Shown here: piece after piece, positions 17,650-26,813 of the stretch
Layout: the number at the start of each line of letters is the position of its first letter
Numbering within the stretch: position 1 is the first letter of the stretch
Assembly (NCBI GenBank): GCA_025455885.1
Contig: JALOLR010000007.1
Coordinates: 1 to 64,000, forward strand
Origin: Acidimicrobiales bacterium
GTDB taxonomy: Bacteria > Actinomycetota > Acidimicrobiia > Acidimicrobiales > Acidimicrobilacustridaceae
DNA length: 64,000 bases
Direction: 5' to 3'
Notes under the pieces: generated by a model
Databases searched by the model: none
What the model saw: only the letters and a program-made list of their open reading frames with translations
What the model was told of the DNA's origin: nothing
Made by a program: the position numbers and the translations under genes

Positions 17650-18329
17650 GATCCGACCTCCTGGGAGTCGTCCTGCAGCGCCATTGAATCGAGCATCGTC
17701 GTGATCTCCTCGAAGCGATCGCTCATCGACTCGACCGAGCCCTTCACCACCACCTGGACACCCACCGAGGTGCCATCGACGTCGACGACGAATGCTCCGG
17801 TGACCCCGCGCTGGTCGAGGCCGGTGAAGGTCTCGGCCACCCCGGTGAGCCCGCCCGGGGTGGTGACCTCCTGGCGGGGGCCGGCCGAGCCGAGGCCGCG
17901 TGGGTCCTGCAGGGTGTCGTTCAGCTCGTTGATCTGGTCGAGCAGCTCGTCGGGGGTGCCGTCGAACTCGCCGGTGGTGACGGACAGGACGACATCCTCG
18001 ATCACCACCGTGGACACCGAGCCGACCGACTCCGCAGGGCCCTCGCCCACGAGGGACCCGTCGACGCGGTTCCATCCCTCGGCAGGTACGAACGTGAGCG
18101 TGCCGCCCACCAGGTCCATCACGTCGCCGGCGACGATCGGGTCGTCGTACTCGACGGACTCGTCGATGTTCGGCAGGACGACCGCCATCAGCACCATGAA
18201 CACCAGCACGGCGAGCGCCGGCGCGATCGTGCGCTTGTCGATGCCGAGGATCCGGTGCTCGACCGGCACCCAGTCCTCGGGGCGAGGAGATTCCTCGGGC
18301 CGCTGCTGCAGGTCCGTCACTTGCTTCAT
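17646..18329 (-). CDS. Single-pass membrane protein coupled to the PrsW-like gene
   Basis: The 227-residue protein has a cytoplasmic stretch of about 34 residues, one membrane helix (about 36-55, APALAVLVFMVLMAVVLP) and an extracytoplasmic domain of about 170 residues resembling small LpqN/Mog1-like folds. I do not assign a family. Its 4-bp overlap with the PrsW-like gene suggests it may be the substrate or a partner of that protease, which is inference from context. Confidence 0.7.
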   Translation of the reverse strand: MKQVTDLQQRPEESPRPEDWVPVEHRILGIDKRTIAPALAVLVFMVLMAVVLPNIDESVEYDDPIVAGDVMDLVGGTLTFVPAEGWNRVDGSLVGEGPAESVGSVSTVVIEDVVLSVTTGEFDGTPDELLDQINELNDTLQDPRGLGSAGPRQEVTTPGGLTGVAETFTGLDQRGVTGAFVVDVDGTSVGVQVVVKGSVESMSDRFEEITTMLDSMALQDDSQEVGS

Positions 18330-18447
18330 CCCCTCACCGGTCCTGCCGCTCTGAGACGAGCTGCCCTACAGGACCGTGGTCAGGGAAGAATGTACCGCAT
18401 GGAAGCTACGTCGCCACTGCTCAGACGCGATGGTCGACGTGGGCGGG

Positions 18448-19329
18448 TCAGGCGATTGGTGCTCCGAGTCCCTGACGTTGCCCCGAGAGCGCGAGCGACA
18501 GCGAGATCATCGAGGGACGCAGCTCGCCGAGGTGCGCCGTGATCGCGGCGACGACCCCACGCAGGAGTGCTCGACCGACGTCGGTGATCTCGAGGACGAC
18601 TCCACGCAGGTCACCGGGGACCGCGCCAGGGACCCGGGTGACGAATCCGGCGTCCTGCAGGTTCACGCAGAACCGGTGTGCGGAGTTGCGGGATCGGTCG
18701 ATCAGGCCGGGAACCGCGCCGATCCGCAGCGGACCTCGTAGATCGAGCTCGGACAGGATCAACAGTCCTCGCGGGTCGGCAGGATGCAGCGGGCCCAGCG
18801 CACCGACGGTGGACAGGATCGGCTTGTCGATCTCGACCACGAAGCGGAGGAACTCGGCGAGACCCGCGCCCGTGCTCGGCGGCCGCTCGCCCGGCACCTC
18901 CCCGTCCCACTGTGCCCGTTGTTCAGCCGACGTCGCCCTGAACTCGATGGATGCGATCGCGGCCATCAGATCGATGCTCAGCTCGGCGAGGACCTCGTCA
19001 CAGGTGTCGATCGCCCGGCGGCCGCGGTCGGAGATCTCCACGGAGACCGCACGTCGGTCCTCCGGGCTGCTCCCCAGATGCCGCTCCAGGAACCCCGCGC
19101 GTTCCATGCGGCCCAGCACCTTCGTGGCCATCGAGGTGGTGCCGCCCAGCAACTCCGCGATGGTCGTCGGTCGCATCTCGCCGAAGAGGTCCAGCGACAC
19201 CAGGACCGCAAGCTCGGGCATGTCCAGGCTCAGCACCCCGCCGGAGCCATCCGGCGCCTCTCCGATCGAGCGCTCGAAGGCCACCATCAGGTGACACAGA
19301 CGGTTCAGGAGGGTGTCGACATCGTTCAT
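18448..19329 (-). CDS. Double MarR-type transcriptional regulator
   Basis: The 293-residue protein contains two winged-helix units. The first, at about residues 45-115, is classic MarR (TIAELLGGTTSMATKVLGRMERAGFLER, PEDRRAVSVEISDRGRR). The second, at about 195-270, is more divergent (LIDRSRNSAHRFCVNLQDAGF, LEITDVGRALL). MarR proteins normally dimerise, so this tandem form may act as a built-in dimer. It lies upstream of the anchored protein, PrsW and CPBP genes on the same strand and is a plausible regulator of them. Confidence 0.82.
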   Translation of the reverse strand: MNDVDTLLNRLCHLMVAFERSIGEAPDGSGGVLSLDMPELAVLVSLDLFGEMRPTTIAELLGGTTSMATKVLGRMERAGFLERHLGSSPEDRRAVSVEISDRGRRAIDTCDEVLAELSIDLMAAIASIEFRATSAEQRAQWDGEVPGERPPSTGAGLAEFLRFVVEIDKPILSTVGALGPLHPADPRGLLILSELDLRGPLRIGAVPGLIDRSRNSAHRFCVNLQDAGFVTRVPGAVPGDLRGVVLEITDVGRALLRGVVAAITAHLGELRPSMISLSLALSGQRQGLGAPIA

Positions 19330-19565
19330 CGTGGTCCAGCGGGTTGAAGAAGGGTCACCCGAGCGTAGCGATCACCACACTTGCTCTCAGGTCCGCCTCC
19401 TCCGGAGCTCTCATCAGCAGATGCAGCGATCCGCGACCCCTATGTGCCGGTAGGGGACGCGGCCCGGATATCGGATCCGGCTATGAGTTGCGCTACTAGG
19501 AGTCGGGTTCAGGGCCAATCGACTGGCCGGCGCTGTGCATCCCTTGTGGCCTTTCTCGGAATGTG

Positions 19566-20708
19566 TCACTCGAGCGCTGCACCGATCCGTTCCGCGGCCT
19601 CCCGCTTCGCCTTGAGTCCGATGTCGGTGTAGATGTCGGCAGTGATGGCAAGGCTCGAGTGCCCGAGGAGTGCGGAGATCACCTCGAGCGGAACACCTTG
19701 CTCGTGGAGGAGTGTCGCGGTGGTGTGGCGCGAGGCGTGGAAACGGCGTGGGCCGATGCCGGCCTTCTCGGTCAGGCGGCGCCACCACCGATAGGCGTTC
19801 CATTCGTTGATGGGAGTTCCGTTTCGCGTCGTGAAGACGAAGCCGTGCTCCTGCCAATCCGCCCCTGCTCGCTCGCGCTCGGCGACTTGGATGTGCGCGC
19901 GCTCTGTGAGCGCGCGTCGGACGCGATCGACCAAGGGCAGGACTCGCTCGGATTTCTTGGTCTTCGGGAGGTCGACGTACCAGCCGCCGCCCTTGCGGCT
20001 CTTCATCGTCCCGCTGACCGTGATGGTGCTGTGCTCGAAGTCCACGTCCTGCCAGCGCAGCGCTAGGACCTCGCCCTTTCGGAGCCCGAGTGCGAGAACG
20101 ATCTCGGCTAACGCGGCGAACCGGTCATCTTGAACCGTGTCGAGCACGGCCTTGGCCTGCTCGAGGGTGAGCGAGTCATCGAGTTTCGTTGATCCGACCT
20201 TGGGCGGCTCGGTGAGCGATGCCACGTTCCGGGTCACGTGACCGAATCGCTCGGCCGTGGTGAGCGCGCGACGGAGAATCGTGCGGGTCAGGCGGCGCGT
20301 ACGCGGCGAGAGCCCCCGCTGCTCCATGTCTCGCAGCATGGCGTGGACATGGTCCGGAGTTAGCTTGACCAGCCGGTGCCCTCCGATCGCAGGGATGACG
20401 TACTTCTCGAGCACCCACACATAGTCCTGGGCGGTGCTGTCTTTGACTGAGCCTGGCAAGACCTCGCGGTACCACCACCGCAGGTAGTCAGTGGTGGTGC
20501 GACGCTCGTCCCGGAGCGGCTGGCCCTTCGCCAGATCGGTCTTGATCGCAGTGACTTTGGCGACGACGTCCTGCTTCCGCTTCGCACGCACGTACTTGCG
20601 GCGCCGTCGTCCGGTTCCATCGGGTGGAAGGTCGACGACTCCGACCCAAAGTTCCTTCGTGTTGTCGAAGTAGAAGCTGCCCTCCCCACGGCCTCGGCGG
20701 CGGCTCAT
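19566..20708 (-). CDS. int: Tyrosine-family site-specific integrase
   Basis: The 380-residue integrase has a basic, arm-binding-type N-terminus (about 1-65), a core-binding domain (about 70-165) and a catalytic domain. The residues visible are R210 (GLRKGEVLAL), H324 and R327 (FHASRH), H350 (LLGHSSL) and Y360 (ADIYTDI). It would catalyse integration at, and excision from, the tRNA-Arg att site. It lies 36 nt downstream of the excisionase-like gene, at the end of the conjugation operon. Its distance from either end of the element (about 19 and 40 kb) is atypical. I found no att copy near 19.4 kb. Confidence 0.93.
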   Translation of the reverse strand: MSRRRGRGEGSFYFDNTKELWVGVVDLPPDGTGRRRRKYVRAKRKQDVVAKVTAIKTDLAKGQPLRDERRTTTDYLRWWYREVLPGSVKDSTAQDYVWVLEKYVIPAIGGHRLVKLTPDHVHAMLRDMEQRGLSPRTRRLTRTILRRALTTAERFGHVTRNVASLTEPPKVGSTKLDDSLTLEQAKAVLDTVQDDRFAALAEIVLALGLRKGEVLALRWQDVDFEHSTITVSGTMKSRKGGGWYVDLPKTKKSERVLPLVDRVRRALTERAHIQVAERERAGADWQEHGFVFTTRNGTPINEWNAYRWWRRLTEKAGIGPRRFHASRHTTATLLHEQGVPLEVISALLGHSSLAITADIYTDIGLKAKREAAERIGAALE

Positions 20709-20744
20709 GACAGCGACCCGAGGTGGGGACGGCCCCCGATGTCG

Positions 20745-20930
20745 TCATGCTGCGTCTGGTCGTTCCCGGCACTTCTCGACGAACTCGTCGAGCGCGCGTG
20801 TCGAGATTCGTCGGCTTGTGCCGATCCGCACCGACTCGATCTCCCCGCGGGCGATGAGCTCATAGAGCTTTGAGCGACTGATCGACAGCGCTTTCGCTGC
20901 TTCCTCCGGAGTGAGCAGCAGCTTGTGCAT
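20745..20930 (-). CDS. xis: Excisionase-like helix-turn-helix protein
   Basis: The 61-residue protein has one MerR/AlpA-type helix-turn-helix (LTPEEAAKALSISRSKLYELI) with a basic wing (GEIESVRIGTSRRIS). It matches the excisionase-type proteins that precede integrases in actinobacterial elements. The ATG at 20928-20930 is chosen for its GGGAGG site; the longer frame upstream looks spurious. It sits directly before the integrase gene on the same strand. Confidence 0.85.
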   Translation of the reverse strand: MHKLLLTPEEAAKALSISRSKLYELIARGEIESVRIGTSRRISTRALDEFVEKCRERPDAA

Positions 20931-21003
20931 GGTTGCCTCCCGTGTCGGGTGGAGCGCAGCTCGGCGAACCGATTGCGGACGTATTGCCGGGACTGATGTG
21001 CGG

Positions 21004-21531
21004 TCATCGCTCCACCTCGACGATTGCGCTGTCGCGGATCTGCCAGTGCTTTGGTACGAGCGGCGCGAGGTGGGCTTGAAGGGCGTGGACAACCTGTTGG
21101 GCATCTGGACCGCCGACGGTGACCGTCACATAGCGGTTGGGTACACCGGTGAGGCGATGCCAGTGATCGTCGAGCGCGTCGAGGATCGTGCAGACGACGT
21201 CGTCGAGGGCTTGTGCCTCGGCTTCCTCGGTGACCTCGCCGTACACGATGCTGAGGTGACGGCGACCCCAGGCGAGCTCCTGGGCTTCCTCGGTCAGAAG
21301 CTCGTCGAGTCGCCGATCGCGTTCGCCGACTGGCCAGCGGCGCCGGCCTGCGTCGTGCGCCCGTATTTCGTTCAGGCGGAAGGTGAAGGGGTCGTGGTCC
21401 TGCACAGCGGTGCTCCGATCGCACCGTCGCTCCACGAGACGGCGCTTCGGAGATATGCAGGTGGAGCCCTGCGCTGAACAATACCGGTCGTTGTGCTGCC
21501 TCGATAGGGGTCTTGTGGACTCGAGGATCAT
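21004..21531 (-). CDS. Hypothetical protein of the conjugation operon
   Basis: The 175-residue protein has a charged middle and a C-terminal domain with regular beta-strand-like segments (HLSIVYGEVTEEAEAQA, then NRYVTVTVGG). I recognise no family. Its ATG overlaps the primase stop (ATGA), so translation is probably coupled. The position between primase and excisionase suggests a role in DNA processing or copy control, by inference only. Confidence 0.65.
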   Translation of the reverse strand: MILESTRPLSRQHNDRYCSAQGSTCISPKRRLVERRCDRSTAVQDHDPFTFRLNEIRAHDAGRRRWPVGERDRRLDELLTEEAQELAWGRRHLSIVYGEVTEEAEAQALDDVVCTILDALDDHWHRLTGVPNRYVTVTVGGPDAQQVVHALQAHLAPLVPKHWQIRDSAIVEVER

Positions 21532-22640
21532 TGGAGCCCCAGATCGATAGGCGCCACGCCGAGGGGGTCCGAGGGCAGGCCGACCGCCGCCGAAGGGGCG
21601 TCGAGGCTGCTCCACCATGCGGGCTCGGCGAGTGCCCACGCGTTGAGGTCGAGTCCGTTCGGCGGTTCCACGACGGCGAGTGTCGTGTCGCGTTCGGCGA
21701 GTAGATCCTGGAGTCGTGCGCCCCAGGCTCGACCGGCATCGTCGTTGTCTATGACCGCGACGAGCTGGAGTCCCTGGCCGGCGCAGTGCTCGACGAGGGT
21801 GTCGGCAACTCGGGCGTCAGGCGCCTGGGCTCCGAGGACTGCCACGGAGCGGAGATCCTGTTGGGCGGCGGTGAGCGCGTCAGGAATCCCTTCGCACACG
21901 AGGAGCCGCTTGCTCCCGCTTGACTGCGCTGGAGTTGTCCAGGCGAGGCGCGGGTTCGTGCCGAGTCTGCTCGCGGGGTTCTCGTACTTCGGTCCTCCGG
22001 CCGGCTCGAGGTAGCGGGTCTGGACGTACGCGACAGCCCCGGTGGGTGTCAGTGCGGGGAAGGTCGCGGCGGGTGAACGACCGACGGGAAGGCCGCCGGG
22101 GCGTTGCATCAGCCTTCGTCCAGGATCGGCGCCGACTCTGTTCGCCCGCAGTGTCTCGTCGTTGAGACCGCGCTCGTGCAGCCATGCCCGTACGGGTTGT
22201 CCGGAGCGTGACCACAGCACGTTCTCGCATGCCGCGACGTAGCGATGAACTGACTCGTGCAGCGGGACCGGACCTACTGGGCGGGTAGGCACGGGGCGCG
22301 GTCGGGGCGCGGGAAGGGGCTCATCGAGGCATATGCCGGCCCGTTGGGCGAGGTGCTCGATCGCTGCGGCGCGGTCGGTGCGCTGAGTGATCATGACGAG
22401 ATCGATGGCGTCACCGCGGTGGGTGTCGTCCCCAGACCAGCACCGCCAGCGCTCATGGCCATGGGCGTCGGTCGCCATGGTGACTGACGCGTGGTGGTCA
22501 TGGTGGTCGGGGACCGGGCAGTGCCAGCGCCGTCGGTGGCCTTGCCCTTCCGCTGGGCTGTAGTCGTCGAGCAAGCCCGCGAGGTCGGTGCGGTCGAGGA
22601 CGTCGGTGATGGTCCAGCGTGTCCGGGTGCGTGCGTGCAT
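21528..22640 (-). CDS. DnaG-type primase / TOPRIM protein
   Basis: The 370-residue protein has an N-terminal CHC2-like zinc-finger region (WHCPVPDHHD, then RWRCWSGDDTHRGDAIDLVM). A TOPRIM domain at about residues 225-330 shows LLVCEGIPDALTA and VAVIDNDDAG, which supply the conserved Glu and Asp pair. Primases on conjugative elements make RNA primers for the transferred strand. The frame extends upstream into the ATPase gene, but the ATG at 22640 lies 11 nt after that gene's stop and begins the homologous part. Confidence 0.85.
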   Translation of the reverse strand: MHARTRTRWTITDVLDRTDLAGLLDDYSPAEGQGHRRRWHCPVPDHHDHHASVTMATDAHGHERWRCWSGDDTHRGDAIDLVMITQRTDRAAAIEHLAQRAGICLDEPLPAPRPRPVPTRPVGPVPLHESVHRYVAACENVLWSRSGQPVRAWLHERGLNDETLRANRVGADPGRRLMQRPGGLPVGRSPAATFPALTPTGAVAYVQTRYLEPAGGPKYENPASRLGTNPRLAWTTPAQSSGSKRLLVCEGIPDALTAAQQDLRSVAVLGAQAPDARVADTLVEHCAGQGLQLVAVIDNDDAGRAWGARLQDLLAERDTTLAVVEPPNGLDLNAWALAEPAWWSSLDAPSAAVGLPSDPLGVAPIDLGLQ

Positions 22641-22651
22641 GGAGCCCGGCC

Positions 22652-23986
22652 TCAGGTGGCCATGGCGGCGTCGGTGTCGAACAGGCGTCGTTCGCTGGTG
22701 GACATCACGTTGTGCACGACTGCGCCGCGTTGCTGTAGCCGCCAGAGCGCACGACCCCGTACGAGTTGGCCCAAGAGGCTGGTCTCGCGTTCGTTCAGTC
22801 CGAACAGGTCTGCGGCCATGTGGAGTTGGTCGCTCGGTTGGCGAAGCAGGATCCGGGTCTGGATGTCTGCGAGGAGCCCGGCGGCGATCTTGGCGTCCGC
22901 GGTGCCGTCGTCGGCTTGGGCGGTGAGGTCGGAGGGTCGGTGGCAGATGAGCCACGTCGAGACCCCGTAGGTGCGCGCGAGCTTGAGCGAGGACTGGAAG
23001 TGTCGGGCACCGTGGAGCACGGCGGCCCACGCCTCGTCGATGACCTGGATGACACGTCGTTCGCTTCGCCGCTGCAACACGGCGGTGAGCCAGTGGGTGG
23101 CGGCCATCATCACCAGCGGAAGCGCGTCTCGGTCGGAGTACACCGCCGAGAGATCGATCACGATCCCGGGGCCGTCGGCCCAGTCGACCGAGACCGTGGT
23201 CGACCCGTCGAACATGCCGCGCAGGGATCGGTGGATGAGCTTGTCGAGCGCGAACACCACGGGGGCCGCGGCCTGAGAAAGCTCGAGGGGAGTGGATCTG
23301 GCGAGCTCGATGAGATCGTCGGCGGGGCTGCGGATCGCTTCGATGGCATCGGCGAGGGTGAACCCTCGGCCGGTCTGGCCGAGGGAGTGGATGGCCCAGC
23401 CGAGGAGGGCATCCTCGGTGGGGTCAAGGGTTCGGCCGAGCACTGCGGTCACGAGCCCGGCGGCGAGGGACTGACGGGCCAGCACATCGGCGGGATCAGC
23501 GCCGGGCCGCGGGTCCATCGGGTTCAGTCGGGCCGATCCCCCGGGGTGGAGCTTGACCACCGGGATCCCGAGAGCGTGGGCCAGGGGCCGGTACTCGCCC
23601 TTGGGGTCGATCACGGCCAGGAACCGCCGATGGCCGTACACCGCGATCGAACGGGCCAAGAACGCCTTGACCGTCGAGCTCTTCCCTGAGCCGACCTCAC
23701 CCACCACGATCACGTTGGGGTTGGTGAGAACGGTTCCGTAGAGCTCGAACGGGTCGAAATGAAATGCGCTCATTCCTCCGGTGACCGAGACCCCCATGTA
23801 GGGCCCGCGGTGACCGAACCCTGCGTCGGTGTGAAACGGGTACAGCGATCGCAGGTTGGCCATCGTCGATCGGTGCCAGTCGACGCGAAGGCCACCAAGG
23901 TCAGTGCTCCAACCCGGACCCTGGTCCCGTGGACTCGCGGGGGGAGGGTTGTCGCGTCCTTCACGAAGCGATCGCGTGGGGCTCAT
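22652..23986 (-). CDS. VirB4-type conjugation ATPase
   Basis: The 444-residue ATPase has Walker A GEVGSGKSS at about residues 96-104, the FLAVIDPKGEYR stretch after it, and VIQVIDEAW (Walker B-like) at about 313-321. It corresponds to the ATPase half of VirB4/TraC proteins, which drive T4SS assembly and transfer at the inner membrane. In actinobacteria the N-terminal half is often a separate protein, here the overlapping SCO6880-type gene upstream (4-bp overlap). Confidence 0.9.
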   Translation of the reverse strand: MSPTRSLREGRDNPPPASPRDQGPGWSTDLGGLRVDWHRSTMANLRSLYPFHTDAGFGHRGPYMGVSVTGGMSAFHFDPFELYGTVLTNPNVIVVGEVGSGKSSTVKAFLARSIAVYGHRRFLAVIDPKGEYRPLAHALGIPVVKLHPGGSARLNPMDPRPGADPADVLARQSLAAGLVTAVLGRTLDPTEDALLGWAIHSLGQTGRGFTLADAIEAIRSPADDLIELARSTPLELSQAAAPVVFALDKLIHRSLRGMFDGSTTVSVDWADGPGIVIDLSAVYSDRDALPLVMMAATHWLTAVLQRRSERRVIQVIDEAWAAVLHGARHFQSSLKLARTYGVSTWLICHRPSDLTAQADDGTADAKIAAGLLADIQTRILLRQPSDQLHMAADLFGLNERETSLLGQLVRGRALWRLQQRGAVVHNVMSTSERRLFDTDAAMAT

Positions 23987-25476
23987 GTCAGGCTCCTCTC
24001 TGAGGTCACGCTGCGCCCGAGCGGGAGGCTGGCGACCCAGCCGAGCTGATGGCGTGCTTCCAGCGGCCGAAGATCGATCAGCGACTGCGCAGCGTCCTGC
24101 TCAATCGCGGCGCACGCGTCATCCAGGCAATCGAGATCGACGGCGCAGACATCGACCAGGCCCACGAAACGGAACTCCGGATGCCCTTGGGTCAGCTCGG
24201 TCTCGCGGCGCCGGACGTCCTCGATGCGCTTGCGGTCCCGCTCCGAAACCCGAAAGCCCCGTCGTTCCTTCATCTCCGCGTCGGCCTCTCGGCTCATGAC
24301 CTCCCGATCGGCCAGCCGAGCCGCCCGCGAGGTGGCGACCGGTTCGAACACCACCGTGACGGTCCTCGTCCCCCCGGAGCTGGCGACAAGCGGTGCGAGC
24401 CAGTCCGCGCCCACCGGGAGCATCGGCCACGACGCCACCCGGAAAGACCGGTGGAACGAACCGTCGACCCGGACATGTCCCCACGACTGCTCTGTCGCCA
24501 TGGGCCCCCACTCCACGCTGCGCCTGCCCGCGGCCGCGGCCAGCGACGACGAGACCGTCGCAACCGCGGCTGCCCTGGTCGGATCCGACCGGGTTCGAAC
24601 CGTCGCGGCGAGCTCACCCGAACCGAGCGGCGTCGCGACGGTGATCCCCGCGGCGCCGAGGCGTTCGGCGAACAGCCGCAGCTCGTCGACCAGCACCTCG
24701 ACCGCGGCGTCGAGCGTTGAGACGGCCCGGCGGCGACGGACCCGGCGCAGAGCGACAGTGACGCTCAACAACGTCTGATGCACAACGCTCGTGGCCGCCT
24801 GGGCTTCGACATGGGCGACGTAGTCGGCCACGACTGGTTCGCTGATGCGGCCGGGCACGTCGTGTTCGTCCAGGAATCCTCGGTGAGCGTCGACGCCGAT
24901 CGGATGCGCCCACTCCTGCCAGCTCACCCGCGCCACCGGTGTGCGTTCCCGTGCGAACGGCGCCAACGCTGCACCCCACCCCGCCAGCACCGTGTCCTGC
25001 TCGTCAAGGCCTGAGAGGCAGAACCCTTCAGCCTGGGCGCCGGCAACCGCGGTTACCGTCCCGGTCCGAACGTCGTGAATGACACCGAGCGTGAATGGCA
25101 GTGATCCCCAGGTCGAGGGCACGTCAAGCAGTTCGAGTCCTTCGAGCTCGCGAGGAACCTCACCGGATCTGCTGTGTCGGCCCCCGGCGGCCACGAGGGA
25201 CCTCCGAACCCACGGGGTACTCCCTCGGCGTCGGGCCCACCACAACCCGGCGCCGGGGGCGGCGATCTCACCAAGTGGGGCACCACGGAATCGACCGAAC
25301 GCCACCACGACACCGACCGCCGGGCCCACGACCGCGACGAGCGGCGGGGTGGTGGTCTGCAGGATGAGGGCCATCGACACCACGCCGAGAATCAGGGGCA
25401 CGGATTGGCGTCCCGAGAGTCCGAGCAGCAACCCAGGTCGGGACGAGTCCGCGAACCGGTAGGAGCGGGCCATCAC
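23983..25476 (-). CDS. SCO6880 family conjugation protein
   Basis: The 497-residue protein has two membrane segments near the N-terminus (about residues 27-62) and a long soluble part. It matches the SCO6880 family, found next to VirB4-type ATPases in actinobacterial conjugative elements, and appears to supply the N-terminal VirB4 portion with the membrane anchor. Four-base overlaps with both neighbours show tight translational coupling. Confidence 0.85.
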   Translation of the reverse strand: MMARSYRFADSSRPGLLLGLSGRQSVPLILGVVSMALILQTTTPPLVAVVGPAVGVVVAFGRFRGAPLGEIAAPGAGLWWARRRGSTPWVRRSLVAAGGRHSRSGEVPRELEGLELLDVPSTWGSLPFTLGVIHDVRTGTVTAVAGAQAEGFCLSGLDEQDTVLAGWGAALAPFARERTPVARVSWQEWAHPIGVDAHRGFLDEHDVPGRISEPVVADYVAHVEAQAATSVVHQTLLSVTVALRRVRRRRAVSTLDAAVEVLVDELRLFAERLGAAGITVATPLGSGELAATVRTRSDPTRAAAVATVSSSLAAAAGRRSVEWGPMATEQSWGHVRVDGSFHRSFRVASWPMLPVGADWLAPLVASSGGTRTVTVVFEPVATSRAARLADREVMSREADAEMKERRGFRVSERDRKRIEDVRRRETELTQGHPEFRFVGLVDVCAVDLDCLDDACAAIEQDAAQSLIDLRPLEARHQLGWVASLPLGRSVTSERSLT

Positions 25477-26813
25477 CGATCCTCCAGGTCTGCGATCGGT
25501 TCCGACGCCAGCGAGTCACCCGAACCCGACCCCGCCTCGGATTGGCCGGCCGGCATCGAAGCTGTGCGGGCCGACGGGTGGCGCTGCGCCGCAGCATCGA
25601 GCGTGGCATCCGTGGCATGGCCGACCTGCTCACCGGTGCTCTTGATGGTGTCCGCGACCTCCTTGGTCACCATCACCGGCGCTGCGATCGCGCCGCCGCC
25701 AGCGGTTCCGCCTCCCGCGGCTGCGGCCCCAGCGCCGCCAGCCGCGCTCTGCGCCGAGGTCGTGTCGGCGCCGGCGACCGGGGCGGCCCCTGCGTTCACA
25801 CCAGCCGTGTCGCCCGCATCGGAGTTCGAGCTGGGTACCGGGTTGGAGGCGAGCTTGGCGAGGCCGCCTCCCAGGTTCTTGGCGCTGGACGCGGCGTACA
25901 TGCCCGTCATCGCGCTGCGACCCCAACCGGAGGCGACACCGGCTCCGATCATGGCCCCTTCGACGGTTGGCATGAGCTTGTAGAGCACGACCGGGGTGAA
26001 CGACGCGACCGCGAAGCACACGATGCCGGCGAACAGCACACCGAGCGACGCGACCCCGTTCTGGAGCGAGTCGCCGCTGGAGGTGAGGTTGGTGGCGTTG
26101 GCCATCATCTTCACCGCCAGGGCGAGGGTGGCGACGATCGCCAGCTTCGACACCACCAACGCGACGCCGAGGTGCACGATCTTGCGCGCCGAGTCGCGAA
26201 ACAACGGCAGGACCGACGACGCGAACACCAGCGGAGCGAGCAGCGCAGTCACGTAGATCAGGGCGTTGCGCATGGCCAACGCCGTGGCAAGACCGATCAA
26301 CGCCAGGTAGAGCAGGAGCATCATCAGGACCGCGAGGAACCCCATGTCGAGAACGGACGACGCGCCCACGATCGAGATGACGTCTTCGAGGAGTCGCTGG
26401 AGATCCGGCCGCACCGTCGCCCAGATCCCGCCAGCGGCCTGATCGACGACGCCGAGCATCAGATCGATCACCGTGATCGACAGCGCGGTGGCGACGAGAC
26501 TCCACGCCGCCTGCTTGAACGCGTCGAAGATCTGTTCTGGGCGCCCGGCGAGCGCAGCGTGGATTCCTGACGCGAGCATCAGCGCGACGACGACGCCGAG
26601 TGCGAGCTGCGAGATCGGACCCATCAGCTCAGTCGTGAACCACGCCTCGGTGAGTCTCGGGGTCGTGGCGGTGTCGAGCGTGGTCCAGATCCACTCGATC
26701 AGCACGGCGAGACCCCGGGCCATCCACGACACGATCCCGTCGAAGATCGACGACGACGCGGAATCGATCACCCAGCCGAATAAATCGCTGACCCCGGGAA
26801 GGTGGGGGATCAC
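25473..26813 (-). CDS. VirB6/TrbL-like conjugation membrane protein
   Basis: The 446-residue protein has about seven to eight membrane helices in residues 40-300. An Ala/Gly/Thr-rich, disordered C-terminal tail of about 120 residues follows. This is the layout of the SCO6881/TrbL-type proteins that form the inner-membrane channel of actinobacterial T4SS. It overlaps the genes on either side by 4 bp. Confidence 0.85.
   Translation of the reverse strand: MIPHLPGVSDLFGWVIDSASSSIFDGIVSWMARGLAVLIEWIWTTLDTATTPRLTEAWFTTELMGPISQLALGVVVALMLASGIHAALAGRPEQIFDAFKQAAWSLVATALSITVIDLMLGVVDQAAGGIWATVRPDLQRLLEDVISIVGASSVLDMGFLAVLMMLLLYLALIGLATALAMRNALIYVTALLAPLVFASSVLPLFRDSARKIVHLGVALVVSKLAIVATLALAVKMMANATNLTSSGDSLQNGVASLGVLFAGIVCFAVASFTPVVLYKLMPTVEGAMIGAGVASGWGRSAMTGMYAASSAKNLGGGLAKLASNPVPSSNSDAGDTAGVNAGAAPVAGADTTSAQSAAGGAGAAAAGGGTAGGGAIAAPVMVTKEVADTIKSTGEQVGHATDATLDAAAQRHPSARTASMPAGQSEAGSGSGDSLASEPIADLEDR

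Noticed and set aside
19330..19565. Possible attL directly after the integrase gene
   Set aside because: I read this 236-nt gap for any copy of the 43-bp tRNA repeat or the GGCTGCACC arms and found none.
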